Program-made: the position numbers and the translations under genes
The notes under the pieces: model-generated
What the model saw: the letters and a program-made list of their open reading frames with translations, nothing else
What the model was told of the DNA's origin: nothing
Databases searched by the model: none
Shown here: positions 50,663 through 59,422 of the stretch, one piece after another
How positions within the stretch are numbered: the first letter of the stretch is position 1
How the letters are laid out: each line of letters begins with the position of its first letter
Assembly (NCBI GenBank): GCA_905182785.1
Contig: CAJJDF010000017.1
Coordinates: 1-64,000 of the forward strand
Source of the DNA: an uncultured Flavobacteriales bacterium
Lineage (GTDB): Bacteria > Bacteroidota > Bacteroidia > Flavobacteriales_D > CAJJDF01
Length of the DNA: 64,000 bases
Reading direction: 5' to 3'

Positions 50663-51469
50663 ATGAAGCCAGGAACTAAAGCGTGGAAAAATTTTATGTC
50701 GAAACTGTACGGAATTGGTGCAGCAGTAGTAATTATTGGAGCACTATTTAAAATTCAACACTGGCCATATGGTGGGCTTTTGTTAACAGTAGGATTAGGT
50801 ACGGAAGCAATAATTTTCTTTTTCTCAGCTTTTGAACCAATACATGAAGATTACGATTGGACATTGGTTTACCCTGAATTAGCTTTAGGTCATGATTCTG
50901 ATGATGATGAAATTACTTCATTAACTTCAAGAAACAATGGTTCGGTATCTCAACAATTAGATGGGATGTTTGAAGAAGCAAAAATTGACGGGGCACTTAT
51001 TGAAAGTTTGGGTAATGGGATGAGAAATCTTTCTGAGACCGCAAACAAGATTAATACTATGTCAGATGCAACAGCTGTTTCAGCTGATTATACAAATAGT
51101 TTGAAAAATGCAGCTAGTAAAGTAGATGGATTAGCGGACTCTTATACAAAAGCAAGTGAGTCTCTTTTAGGAATCACTGGAGCTTCTCAAGCAGGAGAAT
51201 CTTTTGGAGAAGAAATGCAAAAAGTTGCTGGTAACCTTACTGCACTTAACAAAGTATATGAAATGCAATTAGAAGGTGCTACAGAATCATTAGAAAACTC
51301 TAAAAAGATTCAAAGTGGTATTGGTGAAATGATGGGAACATTAGCAGACTCCGTAGAAGATACTAAAAACTACAAAGCTAATATCTCTGAATTGAGCAAA
51401 AACTTATCTGCATTGAACAAAGTATATGGAAATATGCTAAATGCCATGAATATTAATCCAAACGGATAG
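50663..51469 (+). CDS. gldL: T9SS motor protein GldL (PorL)
   Basis: A 268-residue inner-membrane protein with two N-terminal transmembrane helices ('LYGIGAAVVIIGALFKIQHW' about 14-33 and 'LLLTVGLGTEAIIFFFSAF' about 39-57), the family loop 'KIQHWPYGG', and a long cytoplasmic tail of coiled-coil character ('SADYTNSLKNAASKVDGLAD', 'ISELSKNLSALNKVYGNMLN'). GldL forms a ring around two GldM helices and uses the proton gradient to drive secretion and gliding. The conserved helix-2 Glu is present in 'GTEAIIFF'. Confidence 0.97.
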   Translation: MKPGTKAWKNFMSKLYGIGAAVVIIGALFKIQHWPYGGLLLTVGLGTEAIIFFFSAFEPIHEDYDWTLVYPELALGHDSDDDEITSLTSRNNGSVSQQLDGMFEEAKIDGALIESLGNGMRNLSETANKINTMSDATAVSADYTNSLKNAASKVDGLADSYTKASESLLGITGASQAGESFGEEMQKVAGNLTALNKVYEMQLEGATESLENSKKIQSGIGEMMGTLADSVEDTKNYKANISELSKNLSALNKVYGNMLNAMNINPNG

Positions 51470-51514
51470 TATTCAATTTTAATAAATTATTAACTTTTTA
51501 AAAAATAAATTAAA

Positions 51515-53206
51515 ATGGCAGGTGGAAAAGAAACCCCAAGGCAGAAGATGATTGGAATGATGTATTTGGTATTAACAGCAATGTTAGCACTAAACGTTTC
51601 CAAAAGTATTCTTGATGCCTTTATAACAATTGACGAACAAGCATTAGAACAAAATAATGTTTTAGTAAAATCAATTAATGGAATTGGTAGTACTATTTCG
51701 TTTAGAATGCAAGACCCTCAGTCAATGAAGACGGCTAGAGAAATTGATACAATTTATCAAGCGGTAAAAGTAGTATCTAATAAGGTGGATGACCATTTCT
51801 ACTCAGAAATGAATAGGTTGATGGCAGAAACTGAAGGAGATAATTCTTGGTTTAAAAAAGATAACAAAACCCAATTGACAACATACAGACCTCTTCAAGA
51901 AATTGGTAAAAAAGATGATTACGATACTCCATCGAGATTATTTGGATTAGATGAAGGAAAAGGTAAAAAAGATGGAATGTTATTAAGACAAAAATTAATC
52001 GATTACCGAAATGAATTGATACTTACTTCTGCACACGATGTGAAAGATGACAAGAATATTGTTCATAGCTTTGGTAAAGAAGTGTTGAAGGATTACAAGA
52101 CTTTTGCTGCACATTTAAAACAAGATAAACATCCTAATACGATTGTTTTGTTGGAGATGTATAGTAGTTTAACAAAGCCTGAAAAAATAATTCAAGGTAG
52201 AGATAAAGAAAATAAACCTTGGAATGTTGCAATGTTTTTTCATCAACCAATGATAGGTGTGGTTAGTACAATGACATCTATGAGAAATGACATTAGAGTT
52301 GCTCAAGAAAAAGCTTCTAAAATGTTATTATCTAGAATTGATAAGCCAATGATGAATATCAATAAAATTGATGCTCAAGTTTTAGCTTCTACTCAATATT
52401 TGAATGTTGGTGAAAAATTAGATATAAGTATTGGGATTGTTGCTTATGATTCTACAAAGAAATATCCAGCTAAATATAGAATGGCTACTTCTGGAGATTA
52501 TGTCATAGCAGATTCTGGATCATTCACCTTAAATGCTGGTTCGCCAGGGGAAAGAAATTTAGAAGGATTTTTAGATGTAGAAATTAATGGGGAAGTAACA
52601 CCTTTACCTTTCTCATTTAAATATACAGTTGGTAAACCCTCGGCATCTATTGCAGCTCCAGAGCTTAATGTGTTATACAGAGGTTACGACAACAAAATTC
52701 AAGCAGTTGCATCTGGTTATCCACCAAGTGATGTTACAACTTCTTGTAGCGGGTGCAGTAGTTTTAGTAAAAGTGGAGATTTATACATTGCTAAAGTAAA
52801 AGGAGGTAAAGAAGCAACCATTTACGTAAAAGCAGCAGGAAAAACTATTGGAGAACAAAAGTTTAGAATTAAACCACTTCCTAAGCCACAACCTTATTTT
52901 GGAGGACAAACTTATGGTAAAAAGACTATAAAAACAGGAATTTTAAAGCAAACACCACCGCTTACTGCAAAATTAGCTGACTCACCTTTGAATGTTAGTT
53001 TCTCAGTTAAATCCTTTTCACTTGATGTTATAGTAAATGGTAATATTGTTTCTGATAAATCAAAAGGAGGATCTTTAACACCAAAAATGAAAAACATGGT
53101 GAAGAATTCAAAAAGAGGACAAAAGATTTATATTTATGACGTAAAGGTTGCCGGACCAGATGGTAAAGAAAAATCTATTGGAGGGCTTACTTTAAAAGTA
53201 ATATAG
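51515..53206 (+). CDS. gldM: T9SS motor shaft protein GldM (PorM)
   Basis: A 563-residue protein with one N-terminal inner-membrane helix ('MIGMMYLVLTAMLALNVS', about 10-28, after 'AGGKETPRQK') and a long periplasmic part made of helical domain D1 (about 35-220) and the beta domains D2-D4, with landmarks 'PYFGGQTYGKKTIK' and 'GNIVSDKSKGGSLTPKMKNM'. Dimeric GldM passes motion from GldL to the GldKN ring. The family Cys stretch is seen as 'CSGCSSFSKSGDLYIAKVKG'. The spacing from gldL is 45 nt with no hairpin. Confidence 0.97.
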   Translation: MAGGKETPRQKMIGMMYLVLTAMLALNVSKSILDAFITIDEQALEQNNVLVKSINGIGSTISFRMQDPQSMKTAREIDTIYQAVKVVSNKVDDHFYSEMNRLMAETEGDNSWFKKDNKTQLTTYRPLQEIGKKDDYDTPSRLFGLDEGKGKKDGMLLRQKLIDYRNELILTSAHDVKDDKNIVHSFGKEVLKDYKTFAAHLKQDKHPNTIVLLEMYSSLTKPEKIIQGRDKENKPWNVAMFFHQPMIGVVSTMTSMRNDIRVAQEKASKMLLSRIDKPMMNINKIDAQVLASTQYLNVGEKLDISIGIVAYDSTKKYPAKYRMATSGDYVIADSGSFTLNAGSPGERNLEGFLDVEINGEVTPLPFSFKYTVGKPSASIAAPELNVLYRGYDNKIQAVASGYPPSDVTTSCSGCSSFSKSGDLYIAKVKGGKEATIYVKAAGKTIGEQKFRIKPLPKPQPYFGGQTYGKKTIKTGILKQTPPLTAKLADSPLNVSFSVKSFSLDVIVNGNIVSDKSKGGSLTPKMKNMVKNSKRGQKIYIYDVKVAGPDGKEKSIGGLTLKVI

Positions 53207-53232
53207 CTAACTTTTTTACGTTAGTAACGTAA
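53207..53232 (+). repeat. Perfect palindrome between gldM and gldN
   Basis: TTACGTTA-G-TAACGTAA (53216-53232) is a perfect 17-bp palindrome. CTAAC (53207-53211) can instead pair with GTTAG (53220-53224), a competing hairpin. No long T run follows, so it is not a standard terminator. Confidence 0.6.
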
Positions 53233-53262
53233 GATAGTATTGAGAATTAAAAAAGAAATAAG

Positions 53263-54198
53263 ATGAAGACGAAAATTTTAGGAATAGTTATGATGTTGAT
53301 TGGAAGTCTTGCTTTTGGTCAATTATCTAGTACGGGAGTTTCTCCATCGGGAGTTTTGGATGGTGTTTATATACAACAACACATCCCTACAAAAAAAGTA
53401 GTTAGCTATGCATCATTGCGAGAAGCTGATGTGATGTGGAGTAAAAGAATTTGGAGAACAATTGACGTACAACAAAAACTAAATTTTCCTTTGTTTTATC
53501 CTGAGGCGCCTTTGACAGATAGAATGGCTTTATGGGATGTCATTAAGTACGGAATTGAAACAGAAGGAAGTCTAACTCCTTATGAAATTATCGGAGATGG
53601 TAAATACGATTTTGATGGAGAATTTTTATACCCATTATTACCGCCAAACGGGAACACAAAAGATGAAGTATACAGGGAATCATTGGATGCTATATTTTAT
53701 TCTACTTCAGAAGTAGAAAAAATTGGAGATGATGGTGAACCAGTTTTTGATTTAGAAGGTGATCCTGAAATGATTAAGTCAAAAAAGGCAGTCACAGCAG
53801 ACCAAATCGTTAAATATTTGGTTAAAGAAGATTGGTTCTTTGACAAACAAAGGTCAGTAATGGATGTTCGTATTATTGGAATTTGTCCTGTAATCAAGCA
53901 ATTTGATGAAAATGGAGACTTGAAAGAAGGAGTAAAGCCATTATTTTGGTTGTATTTTCCTGAGTGTAGGTATGTATTTCAAAATTACTTTGTCTACAAC
54001 AGACAAAATGACGCACAAAGAATGTCTTTTGATGATTTATTTTGGAAGAGAATGTTTGCAAGTTTTATTCACAAAGAATCTAACGTATATGACAGAGATG
54101 TTAAAATCTATGAACAAAACGGAATTAAAGCTTTATTACAATCAGAAAAAATTAAAAACGAAATGTTACTTATCGAACACGACTTGTGGCACTTATAA
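53263..54198 (+). CDS. gldN: T9SS ring protein GldN (PorN)
   Basis: A 311-residue periplasmic protein with a signal peptide (about 1-19, 'VMMLIGSLAFGQ') and the GldN body: 'YIQQHIPTKKVVSYASLREA', 'MWSKRIWRTIDVQQKLNFPL', 'WDVIKYGIETEGSLTPYE', 'LFWLYFPECRYVFQNYFVYN' and 'MSFDDLFWKRMFASFIHKES'. It assembles with GldK into the ring on which the motor acts. It is the last gene of the cluster and is followed by a terminator. Confidence 0.96.
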   Translation: MKTKILGIVMMLIGSLAFGQLSSTGVSPSGVLDGVYIQQHIPTKKVVSYASLREADVMWSKRIWRTIDVQQKLNFPLFYPEAPLTDRMALWDVIKYGIETEGSLTPYEIIGDGKYDFDGEFLYPLLPPNGNTKDEVYRESLDAIFYSTSEVEKIGDDGEPVFDLEGDPEMIKSKKAVTADQIVKYLVKEDWFFDKQRSVMDVRIIGICPVIKQFDENGDLKEGVKPLFWLYFPECRYVFQNYFVYNRQNDAQRMSFDDLFWKRMFASFIHKESNVYDRDVKIYEQNGIKALLQSEKIKNEMLLIEHDLWHL

Positions 54199-54217
54199 TA
54201 GATTAAAATCTTTAAAT

Positions 54218-54255
54218 AAAAGGCTGTATGATATAATCATGCAGCCTTTTTTTAT
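54218..54255 (+). terminator. Terminator of the gld cluster
   Basis: AGGCTGTATGAT pairs with ATCATGCAGCCT (one wobble) around a 4-nt loop and is followed by seven T, 20 nt after the gldN stop. Confidence 0.88.
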
Positions 54256-54360
54256 TAATTTTATAAGAAGAAACCTATAGTGGGAATAATTTTTTGATTT
54301 CCATTGATAATTAATTACTTTATGTGCCAAAGTTGTAAAGTAACGACCAATTTTAAATAG

Positions 54361-55410
54361 ATGAAAAAAATATTAGTAACAGGAGGTGCAGGGTTTATTG
54401 GCTCACATGTTGTAAGATTATTTGTAAATAAATATCCTGAATATCATATAATAAACTTGGATAAGCTTACCTATGCAGGGAATTTAGAAAATCTTCTTGA
54501 TGTGGAAGAAAAGGAGAATTATAGTTTTGTAAAAGGAGATATAGTAGATGAGTCTTTTATAAATGAATTATTTGCAGCACATGATTTTGAAGGTGTAATT
54601 CACCTAGCTGCAGAATCTCATGTAGATAGATCTATCACTAATCCTACAGAATTTATAAAAACCAATATTGTTGGTACAATTAATTTGCTGAATGCTGCAA
54701 AATCATCTTGGGGAGAGGAGATGAAAAATAAAATATTTTACCACATTTCTACTGACGAGGTTTACGGCTCTTTGGGTAAAGAAGGATATTTCGTAGAAGA
54801 TACTCCTTACGATCCAAGAAGTCCTTATTCCTCTTCAAAAGCTAGTTCAGATCATTTGGTGAGAGCTTATTTTCATACTTATGGAATGCCGGTTAAAATC
54901 TCTAACTGCTCTAATAACTATGGATCACATCAATTTCCTGAAAAATTAATCCCATTAATGATTCATAACATTAAGGAAAATAAACCTCTCCCTATTTATG
55001 GAGAAGGATTAAATATAAGGGATTGGTTATGGGTAAATGACCATGCTAGAGCTATAGATATTATCTTTCACGAAGGCAAAGTAGGAGAAACCTATAACAT
55101 TGGAGGAAACAATGAATGGACCAATATAGCGCTCGTAAAACATTTGTGTAAAGTGATGGATACGAAACTAGGAAGACCAGAAGGAGAAAGTGAACAACTG
55201 ATCACTTTTGTTATTGACAGAGCTGGGCATGACATGCGCTATGCAATAGATGCGAGTAAGATTAAGACAGATTTGGGCTGGGAACCTTCCATAACTTTCG
55301 AAAAAGGATTAGAGGATACTGTAGATTGGTATTTGGAAAATGAAAAATGGCTCAATAATGTAACATCGGGTCAGTACCAGAATTATTACAAAAAACAATA
55401 TAATAATTAG
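54361..55410 (+). CDS. rfbB: dTDP-glucose 4,6-dehydratase
   Basis: A 349-residue short-chain dehydrogenase of the extended type. NAD-binding 'VTGGAGFIGSHVVRLF' at the start, catalytic 'HISTDEVYGSLG' (Thr-Asp-Glu triad) and 'SPYSSSKASSDHLVRAY' (Tyr and Lys), with the family segments 'SNNYGSHQFPEKLIPLMI' and 'YGEGLNIRDWLWVNDH'. It converts dTDP-glucose to the 4-keto-6-deoxy sugar for rhamnose and related deoxysugars. The other rfb genes are not nearby, so this copy is separated from a sugar cluster. Confidence 0.95.
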   Translation: MKKILVTGGAGFIGSHVVRLFVNKYPEYHIINLDKLTYAGNLENLLDVEEKENYSFVKGDIVDESFINELFAAHDFEGVIHLAAESHVDRSITNPTEFIKTNIVGTINLLNAAKSSWGEEMKNKIFYHISTDEVYGSLGKEGYFVEDTPYDPRSPYSSSKASSDHLVRAYFHTYGMPVKISNCSNNYGSHQFPEKLIPLMIHNIKENKPLPIYGEGLNIRDWLWVNDHARAIDIIFHEGKVGETYNIGGNNEWTNIALVKHLCKVMDTKLGRPEGESEQLITFVIDRAGHDMRYAIDASKIKTDLGWEPSITFEKGLEDTVDWYLENEKWLNNVTSGQYQNYYKKQYNN

Positions 55411-55431
55411 AATAGAACAGTCTCAACAGAA

Positions 55432-55818
55432 TCAAAAACGGCTTGTAGCTAATTTCTTATTCCACATAAATATATAATCATTATTCGTTATTTGATTTAT
55501 ATCTTTTGCGGATATTATATAAATTATATCAATAATAGGTAGAATAGCCATTCCTCCGCCTAAAGTTAATGTGTAGGAAATAGGAACCAATGATTTGGTG
55601 CCCAAGTACAATCTATGAACTCCAAAAACCCCTAAGGTAACAGCTAAAGTAACAGCAATAATTTTTATTTTATTAATGTTTCTATTCTTTGTCGTATCTA
55701 TATCTAAGGCTGATAGGGAAGAAAATCCTTTAAATTGTTTCATTGTAATAACCTTATCGTTAGAAGCAAAGCTTGCCGAAGACAGAAATAAAACAAGAAG
55801 TACCACTAAGAATCTCAT
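55432..55818 (-). CDS. Exported TM2-domain protein
   Basis: A 128-residue membrane protein with a cleavable signal (about 1-18, 'VVLLVLFLSSASFA') and a TM2-like module: helix 'IIAVTLAVTLGVFGVHRLYLG' followed by 'GGGMAILPIIDIIYIISA'. The loop 'GVHRLYLG' is the family mark. TM2 proteins have no settled function in bacteria. A signal peptide in front of the TM2 unit suggests the stretch between (about 19-48) is periplasmic. It converges on rfbB. Confidence 0.8.
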   Translation of the reverse strand: MRFLVVLLVLFLSSASFASNDKVITMKQFKGFSSLSALDIDTTKNRNINKIKIIAVTLAVTLGVFGVHRLYLGTKSLVPISYTLTLGGGMAILPIIDIIYIISAKDINQITNNDYIFMWNKKLATSRF

Positions 55819-55856
55819 GAATAATGCGTTTATTAAAAATAGAAATAAATTGCTTC

Positions 55857-55892
55857 AAAAAAAAGCCAGAGTATATAATTATACTCTGGCTT
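55857..55892 (-). terminator. Terminator of the superoxide dismutase gene
   Basis: AGCCAGAGTATA pairs perfectly with TATACTCTGGCT; on the minus strand it is followed by eight T and lies about 20 nt after the sod stop. Confidence 0.88.
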
Positions 55893-55912
55893 CCAATGTT
55901 TATTAAAGTTAA

Positions 55913-56521
55913 TTATTTATTAGCCGTGTAATTTTTAGAAACTTCATCCCAATTAATTACATTGAAAAAAGCTTCGATATAATCAGGTCTTCTGTTTTGG
56001 TAATTTAGGTAGTAAGCATGTTCCCATACATCTAACCCTAAAACTGGAGTCCCTCCACACCCAACACCTGGCATAAGTGGGTTGTCTTGATTTGGCGTTC
56101 CACAAACATCAACTTTTCCTCCCTCGTGAACACATAACCATGCCCATCCAGATCCAAACTGAGTAGCAGCAGCTTTTGCAAAAGCAGCTTTAAATTCTCC
56201 GAAAGAACCAAAAGCATCATTAATCGCGTCAGCTAAATCTCCTGTAGGTTCTCCACCTCCATTTGGAGACATTACTTTCCAAAATAAGCTGTGGTTGTAA
56301 AATCCACCTCCATTATTTCTTACTGCACCATTAGAAGCGTCAAGGTTTGTAAGAATATCTTCGATAGATTTTCCTGCTAAGTCTGTTCCTTCTATGGCTG
56401 CATTAAGTTTTGTTGTATATCCATTGTGATGTTTTCCATGGTGAATTTCCATCGTTCTAGCATCTATGTGTGGTTCTAATGCATTATATGCATAAGTTAA
56501 ATCTGGTAATTTGAATGACAT
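55913..56521 (-). CDS. sodA: Superoxide dismutase (Fe/Mn family)
   Basis: A 202-residue cytosolic enzyme that dismutates superoxide. Metal ligands are His27 ('[13 protein letters not shown]'), His in 'YNHSLFW', Asp and His in '[19 protein letters not shown]'. The '[13 protein letters not shown]' segment with Gly before the second ligand resembles Mn-type or cambialistic enzymes rather than strict Fe-type, but the metal cannot be settled from sequence alone. An insertion with '[18 protein letters not shown]' is as in other Bacteroidota enzymes. It has its own -7 element and terminator. Confidence 0.95.
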   Translation of the reverse strand: MSFKLPDLTYAYNALEPHIDARTMEIHHGKHHNGYTTKLNAAIEGTDLAGKSIEDILTNLDASNGAVRNNGGGFYNHSLFWKVMSPNGGGEPTGDLADAINDAFGSFGEFKAAFAKAAATQFGSGWAWLCVHEGGKVDVCGTPNQDNPLMPGVGCGGTPVLGLDVWEHAYYLNYQNRRPDYIEAFFNVINWDEVSKNYTANK

Positions 56522-56556
56522 AATTCTTTATTTTTATCTGTGAATATTATTGATAA

Positions 56557-56564
56557 CAAATATA
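56557..56564 (-). promoter_or_regulatory. -7 promoter element of the sod gene (TATATTTG, minus strand)
   Basis: Matches TANNTTTG on the minus strand, 35 nt before the sod ATG; no TTG at the ideal distance. Confidence 0.4.
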
Positions 56565-56590
56565 ATTAAACTACCCAAGAATGTAAAGGA

Positions 56591-56616
56591 AAAGCCTTGT
56601 AGTTTTACAAGGCTTT
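56591..56616 (-). terminator. Probable terminator after the four-helix membrane protein gene
   Basis: AAAGCCTTGT pairs with ACAAGGCTTT around a 6-nt loop, 26 nt after the stop at 56643 on the minus strand. The T run is short and interrupted. Confidence 0.5.
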
Positions 56617-56642
56617 CAATATTATTTTTGGATAAAGTTTTT

Positions 56643-57131
56643 CTATCTCAAGTGTTTTAAATTTACTCCGTAAAGAATGATAAAAAGAATAGAGAAAACA
56701 CTTCCAAGAAGTATAAAACCTCCCATAATTCCACCACCTATTATTGCTAATGGCCCAATTATTCCTATTAAACAAGCAACTATATAAATATAGTATCCTG
56801 TTTTTTTAAGTTTTCTCATTTGAAAAGCCCCAACAAGACAAAGAAGAGCAACAATAACTGATATTGTATTTAAAGTTGGTGCATTTTCAATAGCTATTGC
56901 AGCTCCTTCCATTAAGCCATCCATTAATTCATTTCCTGATCCTCCTGCAGACTCAAGTTGTGCTCTTGATAATTCAAAAGCTTCTTTTTGAGAATCCATG
57001 GTAAAAAATCCCCATAGACCAGATAATAATGAAAGTCCACTTCCAATAAAAGTAAGAATTGTCAATACATTTAGCATCTGTGGTAATTCGTTTGTTCCAT
57101 TCGACTCGTCATCTAATAAATCTTCACTCAT
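56643..57131 (-). CDS. Membrane protein of unknown function, about four helices
   Basis: A 162-residue protein with an acidic start ('MSEDLLDDESNGTNELPQ') and about four transmembrane helices: 'VLTILTFIGSGLSLLSGLWG', 'TISVIVALLCLVGAFQM', 'YIYIVACLIGIIGPLAIIGG' and 'ILLGSVFSILFIILYGVNL'. Between the first two is a loop of about 45 residues with a helical stretch ('SQKEAFELSRAQLES'). The pattern resembles small Bacteroidota membrane proteins next to housekeeping genes, with no known function. The start at 57131 is chosen over one ten codons earlier. It is divergent from the Nfu gene. Confidence 0.75.
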   Translation of the reverse strand: MSEDLLDDESNGTNELPQMLNVLTILTFIGSGLSLLSGLWGFFTMDSQKEAFELSRAQLESAGGSGNELMDGLMEGAAIAIENAPTLNTISVIVALLCLVGAFQMRKLKKTGYYIYIVACLIGIIGPLAIIGGGIMGGFILLGSVFSILFIILYGVNLKHLR

Positions 57132-57209
57132 AATTTTAGTTTTTATTTGTTTATATACCATAAGGTAATTAGAAATCTTAAGTTTCTAATTTTCTGTTGG
57201 AGTTTTTAT

Positions 57210-57217
57210 TAACTTTG
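57210..57217 (+). promoter_or_regulatory. -7 promoter element of the Nfu gene (TAACTTTG)
   Basis: Matches TANNTTTG and ends 23 nt before ATG 57241 but only 8 nt before the in-frame ATG at 57226. Other promoters here leave 20-30 nt, so it favours 57241 as the start. Confidence 0.45.
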
Positions 57218-57240
57218 CAGTGTAAATGAATAATAAAATT

Positions 57241-57858
57241 ATGATCGCACAAGAAATACCTGTTACTATATACTCGGAAATGACACCAAATCCTAATACA
57301 ATGAAATTTGTAGCCAACAAAATGTTGGTCAATGAAGACATAGTTGCAGAGTATAGAAATGCTTCTGAAGCCAAAGGATCTTCGGTTGTTGCTGAATCTT
57401 TATTTGCATTTCCTTTTGTAAGAGGAATCTTTATAGCCCGTAATTTTATTACAGTTTCAAAAGTTGAAAATATTGAGTGGGATGATATTACATTAGAATT
57501 AAGATTATTTATCTCTGATTTGTTGAAAAAAAATCCAATAGTTATTTCAACTGTACCAGAGCCCATAGAAAAAGAAGAGACTGAGAAAAAAGAAGCGAAA
57601 TTAAGTTATGAAACTGTAATTACTTCTGATTTTGATCAAACGATAGTAGACTTATTGGAGGAATATGTTAGGCCAGCTGTAGAAAATGATGGTGGAGCAA
57701 TTCATTTTAAGTCATTTGAAAATGGAATAGTTACTGTAATCTTGAAAGGTTCTTGCAGTGGATGTCCTTCGTCCACACAAACCCTAAAAGGAGGAGTGGA
57801 GCAATTATTAAGGTCACATCTTCAAGAGGTAAAAGAAGTTGTAGCCGAATCACATTAA
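57241..57858 (+). CDS. Nfu-type iron-sulfur cluster carrier
   Basis: A 205-residue protein with an N-terminal Nfu_N domain ('TIYSEMTPNPNTMKFVANKM', 'FPFVRGIFIARNFITVSKVE') and a C-terminal NifU-like domain whose 'VILKGSCSGCPSSTQTLKGG' holds the CxxC that binds a shared [4Fe-4S] cluster. It passes clusters to target enzymes; MiaB in this window is a typical kind of recipient. An acidic linker ('EKEETEKKEAKL') joins the domains. ATG 57241 is preferred over 57226 by promoter spacing. Two small membrane-protein genes follow on the same strand. Confidence 0.92.
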   Translation: MIAQEIPVTIYSEMTPNPNTMKFVANKMLVNEDIVAEYRNASEAKGSSVVAESLFAFPFVRGIFIARNFITVSKVENIEWDDITLELRLFISDLLKKNPIVISTVPEPIEKEETEKKEAKLSYETVITSDFDQTIVDLLEEYVRPAVENDGGAIHFKSFENGIVTVILKGSCSGCPSSTQTLKGGVEQLLRSHLQEVKEVVAESH

Positions 57859-57865
57859 TAAAATT

Positions 57866-58093
57866 ATGCAAAAATTTAATAGAGGTCTCGAATTATTTTG
57901 GTTGTTTTTTACTATTGTAGTTGCAATTATCTGTGTGTATTCTTTTGCCAAAGATGGAGTTACTTCCGGTAAGTATTATTTAATATTTCTAATACTTCCT
58001 TTAATTATGTACCTTTTTAGAAGATTAATAAGAATAAGAATGGAAAAAACCGAAGCAAATAACCTTTCCAATAAGTCGAAAAACAAAAAGTAA
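57866..58093 (+). CDS. Small two-helix membrane protein
   Basis: A 75-residue protein with two transmembrane segments ('LFWLFFTIVVAIICVYSFA' and 'YYLIFLILPLIMYLFRRLI') and a basic tail ('NLSNKSKNKK'). No family recognised. It lies 7 nt after the Nfu gene and 42 nt before the CorC-like gene, so it is probably transcribed with them. Confidence 0.65.
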   Translation: MQKFNRGLELFWLFFTIVVAIICVYSFAKDGVTSGKYYLIFLILPLIMYLFRRLIRIRMEKTEANNLSNKSKNKK

Positions 58094-58135
58094 TTTCTTA
58101 AATTTTCGTATCTTCAATTCTAGATAAACTCCTCA

Positions 58136-59416
58136 ATGGAAAACTACGTGTTATTAATTATTATTATCTCATTGCTTTTTTCTGCTTTTTTTTCAGGAAC
58201 AGAAATAGCCTATTTACAATCTAATAGATTGAAAATTGAGATAGATAGAAAACAAGGCATATTAAGCGCGAAAATTCTTTCTTTTTTTGCAAGAAATGAA
58301 TCTAAGTTTATAACAATGCTGTTACTCGGCAATAATATTGCTTTAGTTGTGTATGGTATTTTCATGGGAGAATTAATAATTAGAATGATTTTTCCTGAAC
58401 TTGTAAGTATTTTAGATAATTCTATATCTGATGAAATTCCTTCCTATGTTTTATTGACTCAAACTCTTATTTCTACCATAATAATCTTAGTTACTGCAGA
58501 GTTTTTGCCCAAAACAATTTTTAGAATAAATCCCAATAGAACCCTAAGTATATTGGCATTTCCATTGGCAATAATTTATGGAATTCTATATGTCCTAACT
58601 ATTTTTATTACTTTTATTTCAAATCTTATTCTAAGTTTATTTGGAAGTAAAACTGTGATAGGAGAAGTGAATTTCGGAACAATTGATTTGGATGATTATT
58701 TAAGAAAATCTACCAGAGTACAGACCGATAAAGAGCAGGATTATGAAGTCCAAATGTTTCATAATGCACTTAATTTTAATAAGGTAAAAGCAAGAGATTG
58801 TTTAATTCCTAGAACCGAAATTAGAGCTGTAAATATTGAGCAATCCGTAGAAGAACTTAAGTCAGAATTTGTGAAATCGGGTTATTCCAAAATCATGGTT
58901 TTTAGAGATAACATAGATAACATTATTGGTTATGTACACTCTTTCGAAATGTTTAATAACCCTGAAAGCATTACAGAAATATTGAGACCTGTAGGAATTG
59001 TAGCCGAGTCTATGCCGGTAAATAAATTGTTAAGTCAATTCATAAAGCAAAAACAAGGAATTACAATTGTAGTAGATGAATATGGAGGAACTGCAGGTAT
59101 AATTACTATGGAAGATGTGGTAGAAGAAATTTTTGGAGAAATTGAAGACGAACACGACAGCGAGGATTTAATTGAAGAACAACACGAAGAGTCTGTTTAT
59201 ACATTCTCTGGAAGACAAGAGATAGAATACATTAACAATGAATATAATTTGGACTTACCAGAATCTGATGAATATGAGACACTTGCAGGACTTATCGTTA
59301 CTATTCATGAAAATTTTCCGAGTGAAGGAGATGTGATAGAAATTGATGATTTTAATTTTGAAATATTAGAATCTTCTAATTCAAAAATAGAAAAGATAAA
59401 AATCATTAAAAATTAG
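58136..59416 (+). CDS. CNNM/CorC (HlyC)-family membrane protein
   Basis: A 426-residue protein with an N-terminal DUF21/CNNM membrane domain (about 1-185; 'LLFSAFFSGTEIAYLQSNRL', 'MLLLGNNIALVVYGIFMGEL', 'AEFLPKTIFRINPNRTLSIL'), a CBS pair (about 205-335; 'CLIPRTEIRAVNIEQSVEEL', 'VVDEYGGTAGIITMEDVVEE') and a C-terminal CorC/HlyC domain ('YETLAGLIVTIHENFPSEGD'). The family acts in Mg2+ or other divalent cation transport; gliding protein GldE is a relative, but this gene lacks the usual gldE neighbours. 'FGEIEDEHDSEDLIEE' follows the CBS domain as in relatives. Confidence 0.9.
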   Translation: MENYVLLIIIISLLFSAFFSGTEIAYLQSNRLKIEIDRKQGILSAKILSFFARNESKFITMLLLGNNIALVVYGIFMGELIIRMIFPELVSILDNSISDEIPSYVLLTQTLISTIIILVTAEFLPKTIFRINPNRTLSILAFPLAIIYGILYVLTIFITFISNLILSLFGSKTVIGEVNFGTIDLDDYLRKSTRVQTDKEQDYEVQMFHNALNFNKVKARDCLIPRTEIRAVNIEQSVEELKSEFVKSGYSKIMVFRDNIDNIIGYVHSFEMFNNPESITEILRPVGIVAESMPVNKLLSQFIKQKQGITIVVDEYGGTAGIITMEDVVEEIFGEIEDEHDSEDLIEEQHEESVYTFSGRQEIEYINNEYNLDLPESDEYETLAGLIVTIHENFPSEGDVIEIDDFNFEILESSNSKIEKIKIIKN

Positions 59417-59422
59417 AGATAA

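Noticed and set aside
57186..57566. Open frame of 126 codons with a hydrophobic C terminus antisense to the Nfu gene
   Set aside because: It covers the conserved Nfu N-terminal domain on the other strand and is best explained as a shadow.
58136..59416. Calling the CNNM/CorC protein GldE
   Set aside because: The domains agree, but gldE normally lies with ssb and gldD, which are absent here, and the N terminus is shorter.
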